A stretch of 64,000 nt of DNA, from assembly GCF_016522535.1 (NCBI RefSeq), contig NZ_JAEHOI010000004.1, forward strand, positions 112,001 through 176,000, given 5' to 3'. Positions 8,603-17,743 of this stretch are shown here, piece by piece. Numbering within the stretch: position 1 is the first letter of the stretch; each line of letters begins with the position of its first letter. A program made the translations under genes and the position numbers. A model generated the notes under the pieces. It worked only from the letters and a program-made list of their open reading frames with translations, ran no database searches and was not told where the DNA came from. Source of the DNA: Leucobacter edaphi. Its GTDB lineage: Bacteria > Actinomycetota > Actinomycetes > Actinomycetales > Microbacteriaceae.

Positions 8603-11600
8603 TTAGCCGATGGCTTCCTCGACCGGGAGGAGGCAGCGGGGGCCGAGCAGGCCCTTGAGCTCGCCGAAGAGGTCCGCGGAGATCCGCACGTTGAGCGGCA
8701 GCTCGAACACTCGGACCGCCGTCGAGGTGAGGAGGTTGAGTCGCACCTCGCTCTCGCCAGGGTGCCGCTCGAGCGTGCGCTTGAGCTCGTCCATCAGTTC
8801 CTCGGTGGCGCGGGTGTCCCCCAGCGTCAGCGACAGCGTGGTCGTGTCCTCCTGCACCGCGGCATCGATCGGCTTCACACCGTAGGCGTGCATCGACATG
8901 CCGTCGTCGCGGGCATTGAGTTTTCCGCGCAGCGCAACGATCGAGTCGGGCTGCAGCAGCGCGCCGAACTCCTGGTAGGACTTCCCCATGAAGAGCGCCT
9001 GGATTTCTCCGGTGAAGTCTTCGATCGACACCATGCCGTAGAGGTTGCCCGACTTCGCCGTGCGATGCTGCACGCTCGTGAGCAGCCCGGCGATCGTCAC
9101 GATCTCGCCGTCCATGGCGGTGACCGCGTCCGGGTTCGTCACCTGTTCGACCGTGGTGCTCGACTCCTTCGCGAGCGCGGCGTCGAGGCCGCGCAGCGGG
9201 TGATCGGACACGTACAGACCGAGCATCTCGCGCTCGAACGTGAGTTTGTCCTTCTTCGTCCACTCCGGTCGATCGGGAATCTGGGAGGTCGCGCCCGAGT
9301 CGTGCCCGGCGTCCTCCGCCGCCTCGGCGAACAGGCTGTCGAAGTCGAAGCCGACGTTGCCGTTCTCCGCGTCGCGCTTCTCCTTCACCGCGCTCTCGAC
9401 CGCGGACTCGTGGATCTCGAGCAGCGCCCGGCGCGTTCCCCCCATGCCGTCAAGCGCGCCGGCCTTGATCAGGGATTCCACGGTGCGCTTATTGAGCACC
9501 ACGAGCGGCGACTTCTTCAGGAAATCGTGGAAGCTCTCGAACGAGCCGCTCTCCTCACGGGCCTCGCGGATCCCCTCAACGACGTTCGCGCCGACGTTGC
9601 GGATCGCACCCAGCCCGAAGCGGATATCGTCGCCGACCGCGGAGAAGTTCGCGAACGAGTCGTTCACCGCGGGAGGAAGCACCTTGATGCCCATGTGACG
9701 GCACTCGTTCAGGTACAGCGCGAGCTTGTCCTTGGAGTCGCCGACGCTCGTGAGCAGCGCGGCCATGTACTCGGCCGGGTAGTGCGCTTTCAGATAGGCG
9801 GTCCAGTAGCTCACCACGCCGTACGCCGCGGAGTGGGCCTTGTTGAACGCGTAGTCCGAGAACGGCAGCAGGATGTCCCACAGCGCCTTGATCGCGGCCT
9901 CCGAGTATCCGCGCTCCTTCATACCGCCGGAGAAGCCCGCGTACTGCTTGTCGAGCTCTTCCTTCTTCTTCTTGCCCATGGCACGGCGGAGGATGTCCGC
10001 CTGGCCGAGCGAGAAGCCGGCCACGCGCTGGGCGATCGACATCACCTGCTCCTGGTAGATGATGAGGCCGTAGGTCGTCTCGAGAATGTCCTTGAGTGGC
10101 TCCTCGAGTTCCGGGTGGATCGGCGTGATCGCCTGCAGGCCGTTCTTGCGAAGCGCGTAGTTCGTGTGCGAGTCCGCTCCCATGGGGCCCGGCCGGTACA
10201 GTGCGAGCACCGCCGAGATGTCCTCGAAGTTATCGGGCTTCATGAGCCGGAGCAGGCCGCGCATCGGGCCGCCATCGAGCTGGAAGACGCCGAGCGTGTC
10301 CCCTCGCGCGAGGAGCTCGTAGGAGGCCTTGTCGTCGAGTTCGAGGCGCTCCAGGTCGAGCTCTTCGCCGCGGTTCAGGCGGATGTTCTCGAGCGCGTCC
10401 GAGATGATCGTCAGGTTCCGCAGGCCCAGGAAGTCCATCTTGATCAGGCCGAGGCCCTCGCAGGTCGGGTAGTCGAACTGGGTGACGATCTGGCCGTCCT
10501 GCTCGCGCTTCATGATCGGGATGATGTCGAGCAGCGGATCGCTCGACATGATCACGCCGGCCGCGTGCACGCCCCACTGGCGCTTCAGTCCCTCGAGACC
10601 GAGCGCGGTCTCGTACACCTGCTTGGCCTCGGGGTCTTCCTGCAGCACCGCACGGAACTCGGAGGCCTCCTTGTAGCGCGGATGCTCCGGATCGGTGATG
10701 CCCGACAGCGGGATGTCCTTCGCCATGACCGCGGGCGGCATCGCCTTCGTCAGCTTCTCGCCCATGCCGAACGGGAAGCCCAGCACGCGCGAGGCGTCCT
10801 TGAGGGCCTGCTTCGACTTGATCGTTCCGTACGTCACGATCTGCGCGACGCGCTCGTCGCCGTACTTCTCGGTCACGTACCTGATGACCTCGCCGCGACG
10901 GCGATCATCGAAGTCGACGTCGAAGTCGGGCATCGAGACGCGATCAGGGTTGAGGAATCGCTCGAAGATCAGGCCGTGCTGGAGCGGGTCGAGATCGGTG
11001 ATGCGCATGGCGTACGCGGCCATCGAACCGGCACCCGAACCTCGGCCGGGACCCACGCGGATCCCGTTGTCCTTCGACCAGTTGATGAAGTCCGCGACCA
11101 CGAGGAAGTAGCCAGGGAAGCCCATCTGGGTGATGACGCCGGTCTCGTATTCGGCCTGCCTCCGCACGTCATCGGGGATGCCGTCCGGGTACCGGTAGTG
11201 GAGGCCACGCTCGATCTCCTTGACGAACCAGCTCTCCTCCGTCTCGCCCGCAGGGACGGGAAAGCGCGGCATGTAGTTCGCGGAGGTGTTGAACTCGGAG
11301 GAGCAGCGCTCGGCGATCCGCAGCGTGTTGTCGCACGCCTCCGGCAACTCACGGAAGATGTGCCGCATCTCCGCTGCCGATTTCAGGTAGTACCCGGAGC
11401 CGTCGAACTTGAAACGGTTCGGGTCGTCGAGGCGGGACCCGGACTGCACGCAGAGCAGTGCCGAGTGCGATTCGGCATCCGCCTCGTGCACGTAGTGCAG
11501 ATCGTTCGTCGCGACGAGCGGGATCCCGAGGTCCTTCGCAAGCGCGATCAGGTCTTTCTGGACGCGGCGCTCGATGTCGAGGCCGTGATCCATGATCTCG

Positions 11601-12163
11601 CAGAAGAAGTTCTCCTTGCCGAAGATGTCCTGGAACTCCGCTGCCGCGGCGCGGGCCTCGTCGATCTGCCCGAGGCGCAGTCGGGTCTGGATCTCACCCG
11701 AGGGGCAGCCCGTGGTCGCGATCAGGCCTTTGCTGTACGTATGGAGCAGTTCCCGGTCCATGCGGGGCTTGAAGTAGTAGCCCTCGATCGAGGCGAGGCT
11801 CGAGAGCCGGAACAGATTGTGCATGCCGGGCGTGGTCTCGGAGAGCAGCGTCATGTGGGTGAACGCGCCGCCACCGGAGACGTCGTCCCCGCCGCCGTTG
11901 CCCCACTTCACACGGGTGCGATCGCTCCGGTGCGTGCCCGGCGTGAGGTAGGCCTCGATGCCGATGATCGGCTTCACCCCGGTGTCCATGGCCGTCTTCC
12001 AGAAGTCGAACGCGCCGAAGGTGTTTCCGTGGTCCGTCACGGCGATCGCGGGCATCCCCTGCTCCGCCGCGGCCGCGATCAGCGGTTTCACGCGGGCAGC
12101 ACCGTCGAGCATCGAATACTCGCTGTGCGTGTGCAGATGGACAAAACCGTCGTTCTCAGCCAC
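8603..12163 (-). CDS. dnaE: DNA polymerase III alpha subunit (DnaE1)
   Basis: Replicative polymerase subunit, 1186 residues. The N-terminal PHP domain has HLHTHSEYS (residues 9-17) with its metal-binding His residues. The polymerase active site includes GPGRGSGAGS (about 371-380) and the catalytic PDFDVDFDD (412-420). Helix-hairpin-helix, OB-fold and tau-binding regions follow in the usual order (VNDSFANFSAVGDDIRFGLGAIRNVG, then VTIAGLLTSVQHRTAKSGN). The start is GTG with AAGGGG upstream. It is the last gene of the long minus-strand block, 168 bases after rluD; nadE follows after 75 bases from its own promoter. Confidence 0.98.
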   Translation of the reverse strand: MAENDGFVHLHTHSEYSMLDGAARVKPLIAAAAEQGMPAIAVTDHGNTFGAFDFWKTAMDTGVKPIIGIEAYLTPGTHRSDRTRVKWGNGGGDDVSGGGAFTHMTLLSETTPGMHNLFRLSSLASIEGYYFKPRMDRELLHTYSKGLIATTGCPSGEIQTRLRLGQIDEARAAAAEFQDIFGKENFFCEIMDHGLDIERRVQKDLIALAKDLGIPLVATNDLHYVHEADAESHSALLCVQSGSRLDDPNRFKFDGSGYYLKSAAEMRHIFRELPEACDNTLRIAERCSSEFNTSANYMPRFPVPAGETEESWFVKEIERGLHYRYPDGIPDDVRRQAEYETGVITQMGFPGYFLVVADFINWSKDNGIRVGPGRGSGAGSMAAYAMRITDLDPLQHGLIFERFLNPDRVSMPDFDVDFDDRRRGEVIRYVTEKYGDERVAQIVTYGTIKSKQALKDASRVLGFPFGMGEKLTKAMPPAVMAKDIPLSGITDPEHPRYKEASEFRAVLQEDPEAKQVYETALGLEGLKRQWGVHAAGVIMSSDPLLDIIPIMKREQDGQIVTQFDYPTCEGLGLIKMDFLGLRNLTIISDALENIRLNRGEELDLERLELDDKASYELLARGDTLGVFQLDGGPMRGLLRLMKPDNFEDISAVLALYRPGPMGADSHTNYALRKNGLQAITPIHPELEEPLKDILETTYGLIIYQEQVMSIAQRVAGFSLGQADILRRAMGKKKKEELDKQYAGFSGGMKERGYSEAAIKALWDILLPFSDYAFNKAHSAAYGVVSYWTAYLKAHYPAEYMAALLTSVGDSKDKLALYLNECRHMGIKVLPPAVNDSFANFSAVGDDIRFGLGAIRNVGANVVEGIREAREESGSFESFHDFLKKSPLVVLNKRTVESLIKAGALDGMGGTRRALLEIHESAVESAVKEKRDAENGNVGFDFDSLFAEAAEDAGHDSGATSQIPDRPEWTKKDKLTFEREMLGLYVSDHPLRGLDAALAKESSTTVEQVTNPDAVTAMDGEIVTIAGLLTSVQHRTAKSGNLYGMVSIEDFTGEIQALFMGKSYQEFGALLQPDSIVALRGKLNARDDGMSMHAYGVKPIDAAVQEDTTTLSLTLGDTRATEELMDELKRTLERHPGESEVRLNLLTSTAVRVFELPLNVRISADLFGELKGLLGPRCLLPVEEAIG

Positions 12164-12331
12164 GGATCAGAGCCCCTTTCGCAGACCCAACCAGGGTACC
12201 CCGACTCGCTCCGAGGCGTCCCGGAATCGGCTCACGGCGAAGGACCGAGCCGGCGAGCCACGGCGTGTCCGGGCGTTCCCGGCGCAAGGCGCAGGAACCG
12301 GCGTGCAGAAAAAACGAGAATCGAGCCGGGA

Positions 12332-13249
12332 TCAGGAGTCGAGCACGTCGAGCGCGTGCTGAAGGTCCGCCGGATAGACGCTCTCAAACTCGACCGGTTC
12401 CCCCGTTCCCGGGTGCCGGAAGCCGAGCCGCATCGCGTGCAGCCACTGCCTGGTCAGTCCGAGCCTCGCCGACAGGGTCGGATCCGCGCCGTACATCCCG
12501 TCGCCCACGCACGGGTGCCGCTGGGCCGACATGTGCACGCGGATCTGGTGGGTGCGGCCCGTCTCGAGTTCGATCTCGAGCAGGCTCGCGTGCGGGAACG
12601 CCTCGAGCGTCGTGTAGTGCGTCACGGACGGCTTCCCATCCCTGGTCACGGCAAACTTCCAGTCGTGGCCGGGGTGACGCCCGATCGGTCCCTCAATCGT
12701 TCCGGAGAGCGGATCGGGATGCCCCTGCACTACCGAGTGGTAGATCTTCGACACCTCACGATCCTTGAAAGCCCGCTTCAGCTCCGTGTAAGCCCGCTCG
12801 CTCTTCGCCACGACCATCAGGCCGCTCGTGCCCGCGTCCAGCCGGTGCACGACGCCCTGCCGCTCGGCGGGGCCGGAGGTGGAGATGCGGAAACCGGCGC
12901 CCGCGAGCGCGCCGACCACCGTGGGCCCCTCCCATCCGAGCGACGGATGCGCTGCAACCCCCGCCGGCTTGTCCACGACCACGATGTCGTCATCGTCATG
13001 CACGATGCGCATCTCGGGGAGGTGCACCGGCACGATCTCCGGGCCGCGCTTTTCCTCCCACGAAACCTCGAGCCAACCGCCCGCGGTCAGCCGGTCCGAC
13101 TTCCCGAGCTCGCGACCGTCGAGTGTGACGCCGCCGGACTGGGCGACGTCCGCGGCGAAGCTCCGTGAAAAGCCGAGCAGCTTCGCGATCGCGGCGTCAA
13201 CGCGCTCGCCCGCGAGCCCGTCGGGCACCGGAAGGCTACGGCGTTCCAC
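12332..13249 (-). CDS. rluD: Ribosomal large-subunit pseudouridine synthase, RluD/RluA family
   Basis: Isomerises uridine to pseudouridine in 23S rRNA. From the GTG at 13249 the protein has 305 residues: an N-terminal S4 RNA-binding domain (about 5-75) and a catalytic domain with [12 protein letters not shown], where Asp138 is the nucleophile, then [10 protein letters not shown]. The open frame extends 44 codons further upstream inside lspA, but that part is Pro/Arg-rich and the GTG at 13249 has a G-rich ribosome binding site. The start overlaps the last 14 bases of lspA, so the two are translationally coupled. The target uridines (probably helix 69) are inferred from the family only. Confidence 0.93.
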   Translation of the reverse strand: MERRSLPVPDGLAGERVDAAIAKLLGFSRSFAADVAQSGGVTLDGRELGKSDRLTAGGWLEVSWEEKRGPEIVPVHLPEMRIVHDDDDIVVVDKPAGVAAHPSLGWEGPTVVGALAGAGFRISTSGPAERQGVVHRLDAGTSGLMVVAKSERAYTELKRAFKDREVSKIYHSVVQGHPDPLSGTIEGPIGRHPGHDWKFAVTRDGKPSVTHYTTLEAFPHASLLEIELETGRTHQIRVHMSAQRHPCVGDGMYGADPTLSARLGLTRQWLHAMRLGFRHPGTGEPVEFESVYPADLQHALDVLDS

Positions 13250-13955
13250 GCTCGCCCCGCTCCCCCCGCGACGCGTCGCCTGACGGCGGCTCCTCGCCGG
13301 GATCGGCGTCCGCGGCACCGGGAGCGTTCCCGGACCCGGAGTCGTCGCCGGCGCCGTCATGGTCCTCGGCATCGGGCTCATCGGCGCGACGATGGCGCGG
13401 GCCGCCGTCGATCGGGAGCCCGAGCACGTTGATGAGCACGAAGACGATCATGCCCGTCACGATGCCGATGTCGGCGATGTTGTAGATCGCCTCGTTGAAG
13501 CCGAGCCACATCCACGGTGTCGAGATGAAGTCGATGACGTGCCCCTCGGGGAACCCCGGCTCGCGCGTGAGGCGATCCGTGAGGTTGCCGAGCACGCCGC
13601 CGAGCAGCAGCCCAAGGAACAGCGCCCAGGGCAGGGAGCGGAGCCGGCGGATCTGCCACAGGATCACCACGACGACCACGGCGGCGAGCGTCGTGAAGAT
13701 CCACGTCGAACCGCTCGCCAGGGAGAACGCCGCGCCGGGATTGCGCACGAAGTGCCAGCGCAGGAACTCGCCGAACACGGGGACGGTCTCCCCCTCGGTG
13801 AGATGCGTGACCACCCAGTTCTTCACCAGCTGGTCCGCGGCGAACACCACGCCGGCGATGAGCAGCAGGAACAGGGGCACGAATCGACGCCATGAGGCGG
13901 CCGGGGCGTTCACTGCCCCGGCCGCCTCATGCGTCGGTTCTGATGCGTCGACCAC
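13236..13955 (-). CDS. lspA: Lipoprotein signal peptidase (signal peptidase II)
   Basis: Membrane aspartyl peptidase that removes signal peptides from prolipoproteins. It has four membrane segments (about 26-44, 84-101, 108-124 and 158-180) and the two catalytic Asp residues, Asp127 in GNLTDRL and Asp162 in YNIADIGI. The 239-residue length is long for the family because of an extra hydrophilic, acidic C-terminal tail of about 57 residues (from about 183), rich in Asp/Glu/Gly/Ser and ending in Arg/Glu repeats. Its 3' end overlaps the rluD start. It would process the lipoprotein encoded at 5.8 kb among others. Confidence 0.96.
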   Translation of the reverse strand: MVDASEPTHEAAGAVNAPAASWRRFVPLFLLLIAGVVFAADQLVKNWVVTHLTEGETVPVFGEFLRWHFVRNPGAAFSLASGSTWIFTTLAAVVVVVILWQIRRLRSLPWALFLGLLLGGVLGNLTDRLTREPGFPEGHVIDFISTPWMWLGFNEAIYNIADIGIVTGMIVFVLINVLGLPIDGGPRHRRADEPDAEDHDGAGDDSGSGNAPGAADADPGEEPPSGDASRGERGERGTP

Positions 13956-13964
13956 GCTCCGCGA

Positions 13965-14636
13965 CTACCGCAGGCCGTCGGGTGCGCCGGAGGGCTCCGG
14001 CGAGCCGTCGAGGCCCTTCAGCTGAGACTGGATGTACGAGCGCAGCGTCGAGCGGTACTCGCTCTCGAACTGGCGCAGGTCCTTGATCTTGAACTGGAGA
14101 TCGCCGCGCTCCTGGCCGAGCACGCGGAGCTCCTCGGTGCGCTGCTTCTGCGCCTCGTCGACAAGCTGCTTCGCGGTGCGCTCGGCGTCGTCGATCATCT
14201 GGGCGCGCTTGGCCTCTGCCTCGCTGATGAGCTTGTCGCGCGTCGCCTCGCCCTCCTGGACGTGCTTGTCGTGCAGCTCGAGCGCGAGCTGCAGCATGGC
14301 GCTCGACTTGATCGCGTCGGGCTGCGGCACGGCGCTGGTGGCCGGTGCGTCGGCCGGCTGCGCGGCGACCACGGGGGCGGCCTGCGCGGGCGCGTCGACC
14401 ACGATCGTCTGCTCGGAGACCGCTTCCTCGGAGACCGGACGACCCGACTCGGCCTCGGCGAGCTTCGCCTCGAGCTCCGCGATGCGCTCCTGCAGCGAGG
14501 CGTTCTCTTCCTCGTACTTCTTCAGCTCTTCAGCAACCGTGTCGAGGAAGTCATCGACCTGATCCAGATCGTAGCCGTCGCGGAACTTGGTGATCGTGAA
14601 CTTCTGATTCACGACGTCTTCATGAGTCAAGGCCAT
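13965..14636 (-). CDS. divIVA: Polar growth/cell division protein DivIVA (Wag31)
   Basis: Coiled-coil scaffold that marks negatively curved membrane at poles and septa and directs actinobacterial tip growth. The 223-residue protein starts with the typical membrane-binding head (MALTHEDVVNQKFTITKFRD, then GYDLDQVDDFLD), a first coiled coil (about 35-65), an Ala/Pro/Val-rich linker (about 75-110), and a long second coiled coil (about 115-205). In mycobacteria the equivalent protein is phosphorylated by PASTA kinases such as the one at 35 kb; no specific site can be assigned here. lspA follows after 9 bases. A TAGCGT hexamer about 50 bases upstream may be its own -10. Confidence 0.95.
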   Translation of the reverse strand: MALTHEDVVNQKFTITKFRDGYDLDQVDDFLDTVAEELKKYEEENASLQERIAELEAKLAEAESGRPVSEEAVSEQTIVVDAPAQAAPVVAAQPADAPATSAVPQPDAIKSSAMLQLALELHDKHVQEGEATRDKLISEAEAKRAQMIDDAERTAKQLVDEAQKQRTEELRVLGQERGDLQFKIKDLRQFESEYRSTLRSYIQSQLKGLDGSPEPSGAPDGLR

Positions 14637-14719
14637 CGTTACGTCTCTTTCGCTTCGGGACCACTGCCGTGGTCATGGGTCAACGCTAGCAAAGAAAAAG
14701 GTGTTCTCGCACGGTCGAA

Positions 14720-15016
14720 CTACAGGGAGCCCGGAATCAGTGCGAGAAGAATCCAGCATGCCAGCAGTGTCAGCATCCAACCCAGGTCAAGTTGCACCTG
14801 GCCGAGCCGGATAGGGGGGAGAATTCGTCGGAACATCCTGATGGGAGGATCAGTTACCGTGAATACGAAGTCCACGAGGACCGCCACAAAACCGCGCGGG
14901 CGGAAGTTTCGGTTGAGCACCATCACCCAGTCAAGGATGAAGCGCGCCCACAGCACCAGCGTGTAGATGCGGATGAGCACCCGCACCACCGTGAGGATTG
15001 TAAGCAGGATCCCCAC
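14720..15016 (-). CDS. YggT family membrane protein
   Basis: Small membrane protein of 98 residues with two hydrophobic segments (about 1-25 and 75-95) separated by a short region containing NRNFRPRG and TDPPIRMFRR, the conserved YggT features. It starts with GTG 3 bases after the sepF stop, with no separate ribosome binding site, so it is probably coupled. The family is always near sepF and divIVA in Gram-positive bacteria, and its role in division or membrane organisation is not firmly known. Confidence 0.9.
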   Translation of the reverse strand: MGILLTILTVVRVLIRIYTLVLWARFILDWVMVLNRNFRPRGFVAVLVDFVFTVTDPPIRMFRRILPPIRLGQVQLDLGWMLTLLACWILLALIPGSL

Positions 15017-15019
15017 GGA

Positions 15020-15529
15020 CTACGCCGAGGGCGCGACGAAGAACGAACCGCTGTCGCCCTGACGCGCGTCCTCGTCACCGCCGGTTTCGATGTGCTCGGG
15101 GGTCAGCAGGAAGACCTTGCTCGTCACCCGCTCGATCCGGCCGCGGAGCCCCATGGCGAGGCCGCTCGCGAAGTCGATGAGCCGCTTCGCCTCGGCGTCG
15201 CCCATGTCGGAGAGGTTGATGATGACGGGAATGCCCTCGCGGAAGTTCTCGCCGACGACCTTCGCGTCGCCGTACTTCGCGGGACGGAGGGTGAGGATCT
15301 CGTTGAGCGGCTGGGCCTGCTGCGAACGGGTCGGGGTGACGCGGCGAAGCGGGGTCACCGACGCACGCTGCGGCGCCGGGCGGGGCGTTTCGGCCTTGGG
15401 CGCCTGCGACTGCTGGGAGGCCTGGCGGGGCGCGGGCGCTGCGGACTGCTGCTGCTGCGCGTTCTGCTCTTCGAGGTCCTCTTCGGCGAGGCCCAGGAAA
15501 ACCATGGTCTTCTTCAGGGGGTTGCTCAT
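15020..15529 (-). CDS. sepF: Cell division protein SepF
   Basis: Membrane anchor for FtsZ; actinobacteria lack FtsA and ZipA and depend on SepF. The 169-residue protein has an N-terminal amphipathic helix (MSNPLKKTMVFLGL), a Gln/Ala/Pro-rich linker (about 25-80), and the C-terminal SepF fold with GENFREGIPVIINLSDM and RLIDFASGLAMGL. The start at 15529 was chosen over an in-frame GTG four codons upstream because GGGAG precedes it at normal spacing and it yields the standard helix. It sits between yggS and yggT in the conserved ylm-like order. Confidence 0.94.
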   Translation of the reverse strand: MSNPLKKTMVFLGLAEEDLEEQNAQQQQSAAPAPRQASQQSQAPKAETPRPAPQRASVTPLRRVTPTRSQQAQPLNEILTLRPAKYGDAKVVGENFREGIPVIINLSDMGDAEAKRLIDFASGLAMGLRGRIERVTSKVFLLTPEHIETGGDEDARQGDSGSFFVAPSA

Positions 15530-15558
15530 CTTTTCTCCCAACGTGCGGTGCTTCGAGA

Positions 15559-16269
15559 CTAACGGGGATCGGGGCGGTTACCCGTGATTGCGCTGCCGAT
15601 CCGCAGGTGTGTCGCACCCGCGGCGATCGCCTCGGCGAAGTCGTGTGTCATGCCCGCCGAGATCGCATCTGCCTCCGGCGCGAGGGATCGGACGCGGTCC
15701 GAGTAGCCGGCGAGGCGGGCGAAGGCGCTGGCGGCCTCCTCCTCGATCGGCGCGACGGCCATGACCCCGCGGAGGCGGAGCAGCGGCGACGCGAGCACTC
15801 GTTCGGCGAGGCCCTCGATCCCGTCGGGCGCAACGCCGCCGCGCCCGGGATCGTCGGTCAGATTGATCTGCAGGAACGCGTCGATCGTGCGGTCGGGCCG
15901 CTCGGGATCCTCGAAGCCGTCGAGGGCGTCGACGAGCCGTTCGCGGTCGATCGAGTGGATCGCGTGCGCGTAGCGAGCGGCCTGACGCGCCTTCTTGGTC
16001 TGCAACTGACCGATGAAGTGCCAGTTCAGATCCAGATCGGCGAGTTCTGCCGACTTCTCCTGCGCCTCTTGGTGGCGATTCTCGCCCACGTCGCGGACGC
16101 CGAGTTCGGCGAGGTCGCGGACGAGGCTCGCCGGGTGGAACTTGGTGACCACGATGAGGGTGAGCTCATCGGCGGAGCGGCCAGCGGCGCCAGCGGCGTC
16201 TGCGATCCCGGCGCGGACGCGCTCGAGCCGCTCGCCGAGCGCCGCGATCCCGGCCTGCTCGTTGCTCAT
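15559..16269 (-). CDS. YggS/PROSC family pyridoxal phosphate homeostasis protein
   Basis: Pyridoxal phosphate-binding alanine racemase-like barrel protein (236 residues) without known racemase activity, thought to buffer pyridoxal phosphate. The cofactor Lys is Lys43 in LIVVTKFHP. The motifs GENRHQEAQEK, WHFIGQLQTKKAR and GMTHDFAEAIAAGATHLRIGSAI-type phosphate loop (about 205-228) are family features. It starts 14 bases after ftsZ and precedes sepF. In many actinobacteria a pgeF/ylmD gene lies between ftsZ and this gene, but here it is absent. Confidence 0.93.
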   Translation of the reverse strand: MSNEQAGIAALGERLERVRAGIADAAGAAGRSADELTLIVVTKFHPASLVRDLAELGVRDVGENRHQEAQEKSAELADLDLNWHFIGQLQTKKARQAARYAHAIHSIDRERLVDALDGFEDPERPDRTIDAFLQINLTDDPGRGGVAPDGIEGLAERVLASPLLRLRGVMAVAPIEEEAASAFARLAGYSDRVRSLAPEADAISAGMTHDFAEAIAAGATHLRIGSAITGNRPDPR

Positions 16270-16283
16270 CGTCGCTCCTTCGG

Positions 16284-17570
16284 TTACTTCAGGAAGTCGG
16301 GGATATCGAGGTCGTCGTCGTCATCGCCGTCGAACGCGGGATCGGGGAGCTGTGCCTCGACCGGCGGGTTCGAGAGCGCCTCGCCGAACTGCCCGGTGGG
16401 CGGGTTCTTCGCCTCGGTGTCGCGCTCAACGTTCGCGTTGAAGCCCGGGTAGCCGAGTCCGGTCGCCTCGCCCGTGGCGGATGCCCCGGCGCCGGCAGCG
16501 GCACCTGCCCCGGCGGGGAGGCGTCCGGTCGAGCCGGTCGCGTTGCGATCCGAGGCTTCTTCGAGGCTCTCGACGTGGCTGCCGCGGCGGCCGCGCTCGG
16601 GGAGCTGCGCGGGCTGGCTCGGCGTCTCGTCGTCGAAGCCGGCCGCGATGACCGTCACGCGCACCTCGTCACCGAGCGTGTCGTCGATGACGGTTCCGAA
16701 GATGATGTTCGCCTCGGGGTGGACGACGTCCTGCACGAGCGTCGAGGCCTCGTAGATCTCGCTCAGCGCGAGGTTCGAGGAGCCCTGGATCGAGAGCAGC
16801 ACGCCGTGCGCGCCCTCGACCGACGCTTCGAGCAGCGGGGACGCGACCGCGAGTTCGGCGGCCTTGATGGCTCTATCGGCACCCCTGGCGGATCCGATGC
16901 CCATGAGCGCGGCTCCCGCACCCTGCATCACCGATTTGACGTCGGCGAAGTCGAGGTTGATGAGGCCGGGCGTGGTGATGAGGTCGGTGATGCCGGAGAC
17001 GCCGGCGAGCAGCACCTGGTCGGCCGCGGCGAAGGCCTCGATCATGCTGATGCCGGGTTCGCTGATGTCGAGCAGGCGGTCGTTGGGGACGACGATCAGC
17101 GTGTCGACGGCCTCGCGGAGGGTGCTGACGCCAACGTCGGCCTGGCCGGCGCGGCGCTTGCCCTCGAAGCTGAAGGGGCGGGTGACGACGCCGATCGTGA
17201 GGGCGCCGATCGACTTCGCGATGCGCGCGACGACCGGGGCGGCGCCGGTGCCGGTGCCACCGCCCTCGCCAGCGGTGACGAAGACCATGTCGGCCCCGGC
17301 GAGGGCCTCTTCGATCTCCTCGGCGTGGTCCTCTGCCGCGCGGCGGCCGACCTCGGGGTCGGCTCCGGCGCCCAAGCCGCGCGTGAGCTCGCGTCCGACG
17401 TCGAGCTTGACGTCGGCGTCGCTGAGCAGGAGCGCCTGCGCGTCAGTGTTGACCGCGATGAACTCGACGCCCTTGAGCCCGATCTCGATCATGCGGTTGA
17501 CGGCGTTGACGCCGCCGCCGCCGACTCCGACGACCTTGATCACCGCGAGGTAGTTCTGGTTGCCTGACAC
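16284..17570 (-). CDS. ftsZ: Cell division protein FtsZ
   Basis: Tubulin-like GTPase that forms the division ring. The 428-residue protein has the N-terminal [15 protein letters not shown] (13-27), the tubulin signature GGGTGTG (103-109), the T7 loop [11 protein letters not shown] (about 205-215), a variable Ala/Gly-rich linker (about 320-400), and the C-terminal peptide LDIPDFLK, which binds SepF. It begins with GTG preceded by GAGG at 6 bases. Unlike most dcw junctions it has a 173-base upstream gap holding a MerR-type operator, so it is probably transcribed from its own regulated promoter as well as from upstream. Confidence 0.98.
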   Translation of the reverse strand: MSGNQNYLAVIKVVGVGGGGVNAVNRMIEIGLKGVEFIAVNTDAQALLLSDADVKLDVGRELTRGLGAGADPEVGRRAAEDHAEEIEEALAGADMVFVTAGEGGGTGTGAAPVVARIAKSIGALTIGVVTRPFSFEGKRRAGQADVGVSTLREAVDTLIVVPNDRLLDISEPGISMIEAFAAADQVLLAGVSGITDLITTPGLINLDFADVKSVMQGAGAALMGIGSARGADRAIKAAELAVASPLLEASVEGAHGVLLSIQGSSNLALSEIYEASTLVQDVVHPEANIIFGTVIDDTLGDEVRVTVIAAGFDDETPSQPAQLPERGRRGSHVESLEEASDRNATGSTGRLPAGAGAAAGAGASATGEATGLGYPGFNANVERDTEAKNPPTGQFGEALSNPPVEAQLPDPAFDGDDDDDLDIPDFLK

Positions 17571-17585
17571 CTGGATCCTCCGCCC

Positions 17586-17620
17586 CTAACCTTCAACCTC
17601 TAGCTGAACGTGAAAGTTAG
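17586..17620 (-). promoter_or_regulatory. MerR-type operator upstream of ftsZ (candidate FtsR site)
   Basis: An inverted repeat with 10-base arms (17586-17595 and 17611-17620, one mismatch) encloses ACCTCTAG (17596-17603) and GAAC (17606-17609). The 23 bases from 17596 match 18 of 23 bases of a second site at 47211-47233 in front of the other merR gene. The site ends only 16 bases upstream of the GTG. In Corynebacterium the MerR regulator FtsR, encoded next to odhI as at 47.3 kb here, activates ftsZ. Binding here is inferred. Confidence 0.5.
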
Positions 17621-17743
17621 TATCGCCGTATACATTACCTGCGCACAACGCTATGGTCTCGTTCGCCGGCCACGGCGCAGACACGCCGAGTCGCGCCACA
17701 GGATTTCAGCGGATCCGCGGTTCGGATCGGGAATCCCGACCGG

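Noticed and set aside
6695..13168. Very long plus-strand open frame (2157 codons) opposite nadE, dnaE and rluD
   Set aside because: It is antisense to proteins with clear motifs. In GC-rich DNA stop codons are rare in the frame mirroring codon positions. The translation is Arg/Ala/Glu-rich without any domain.
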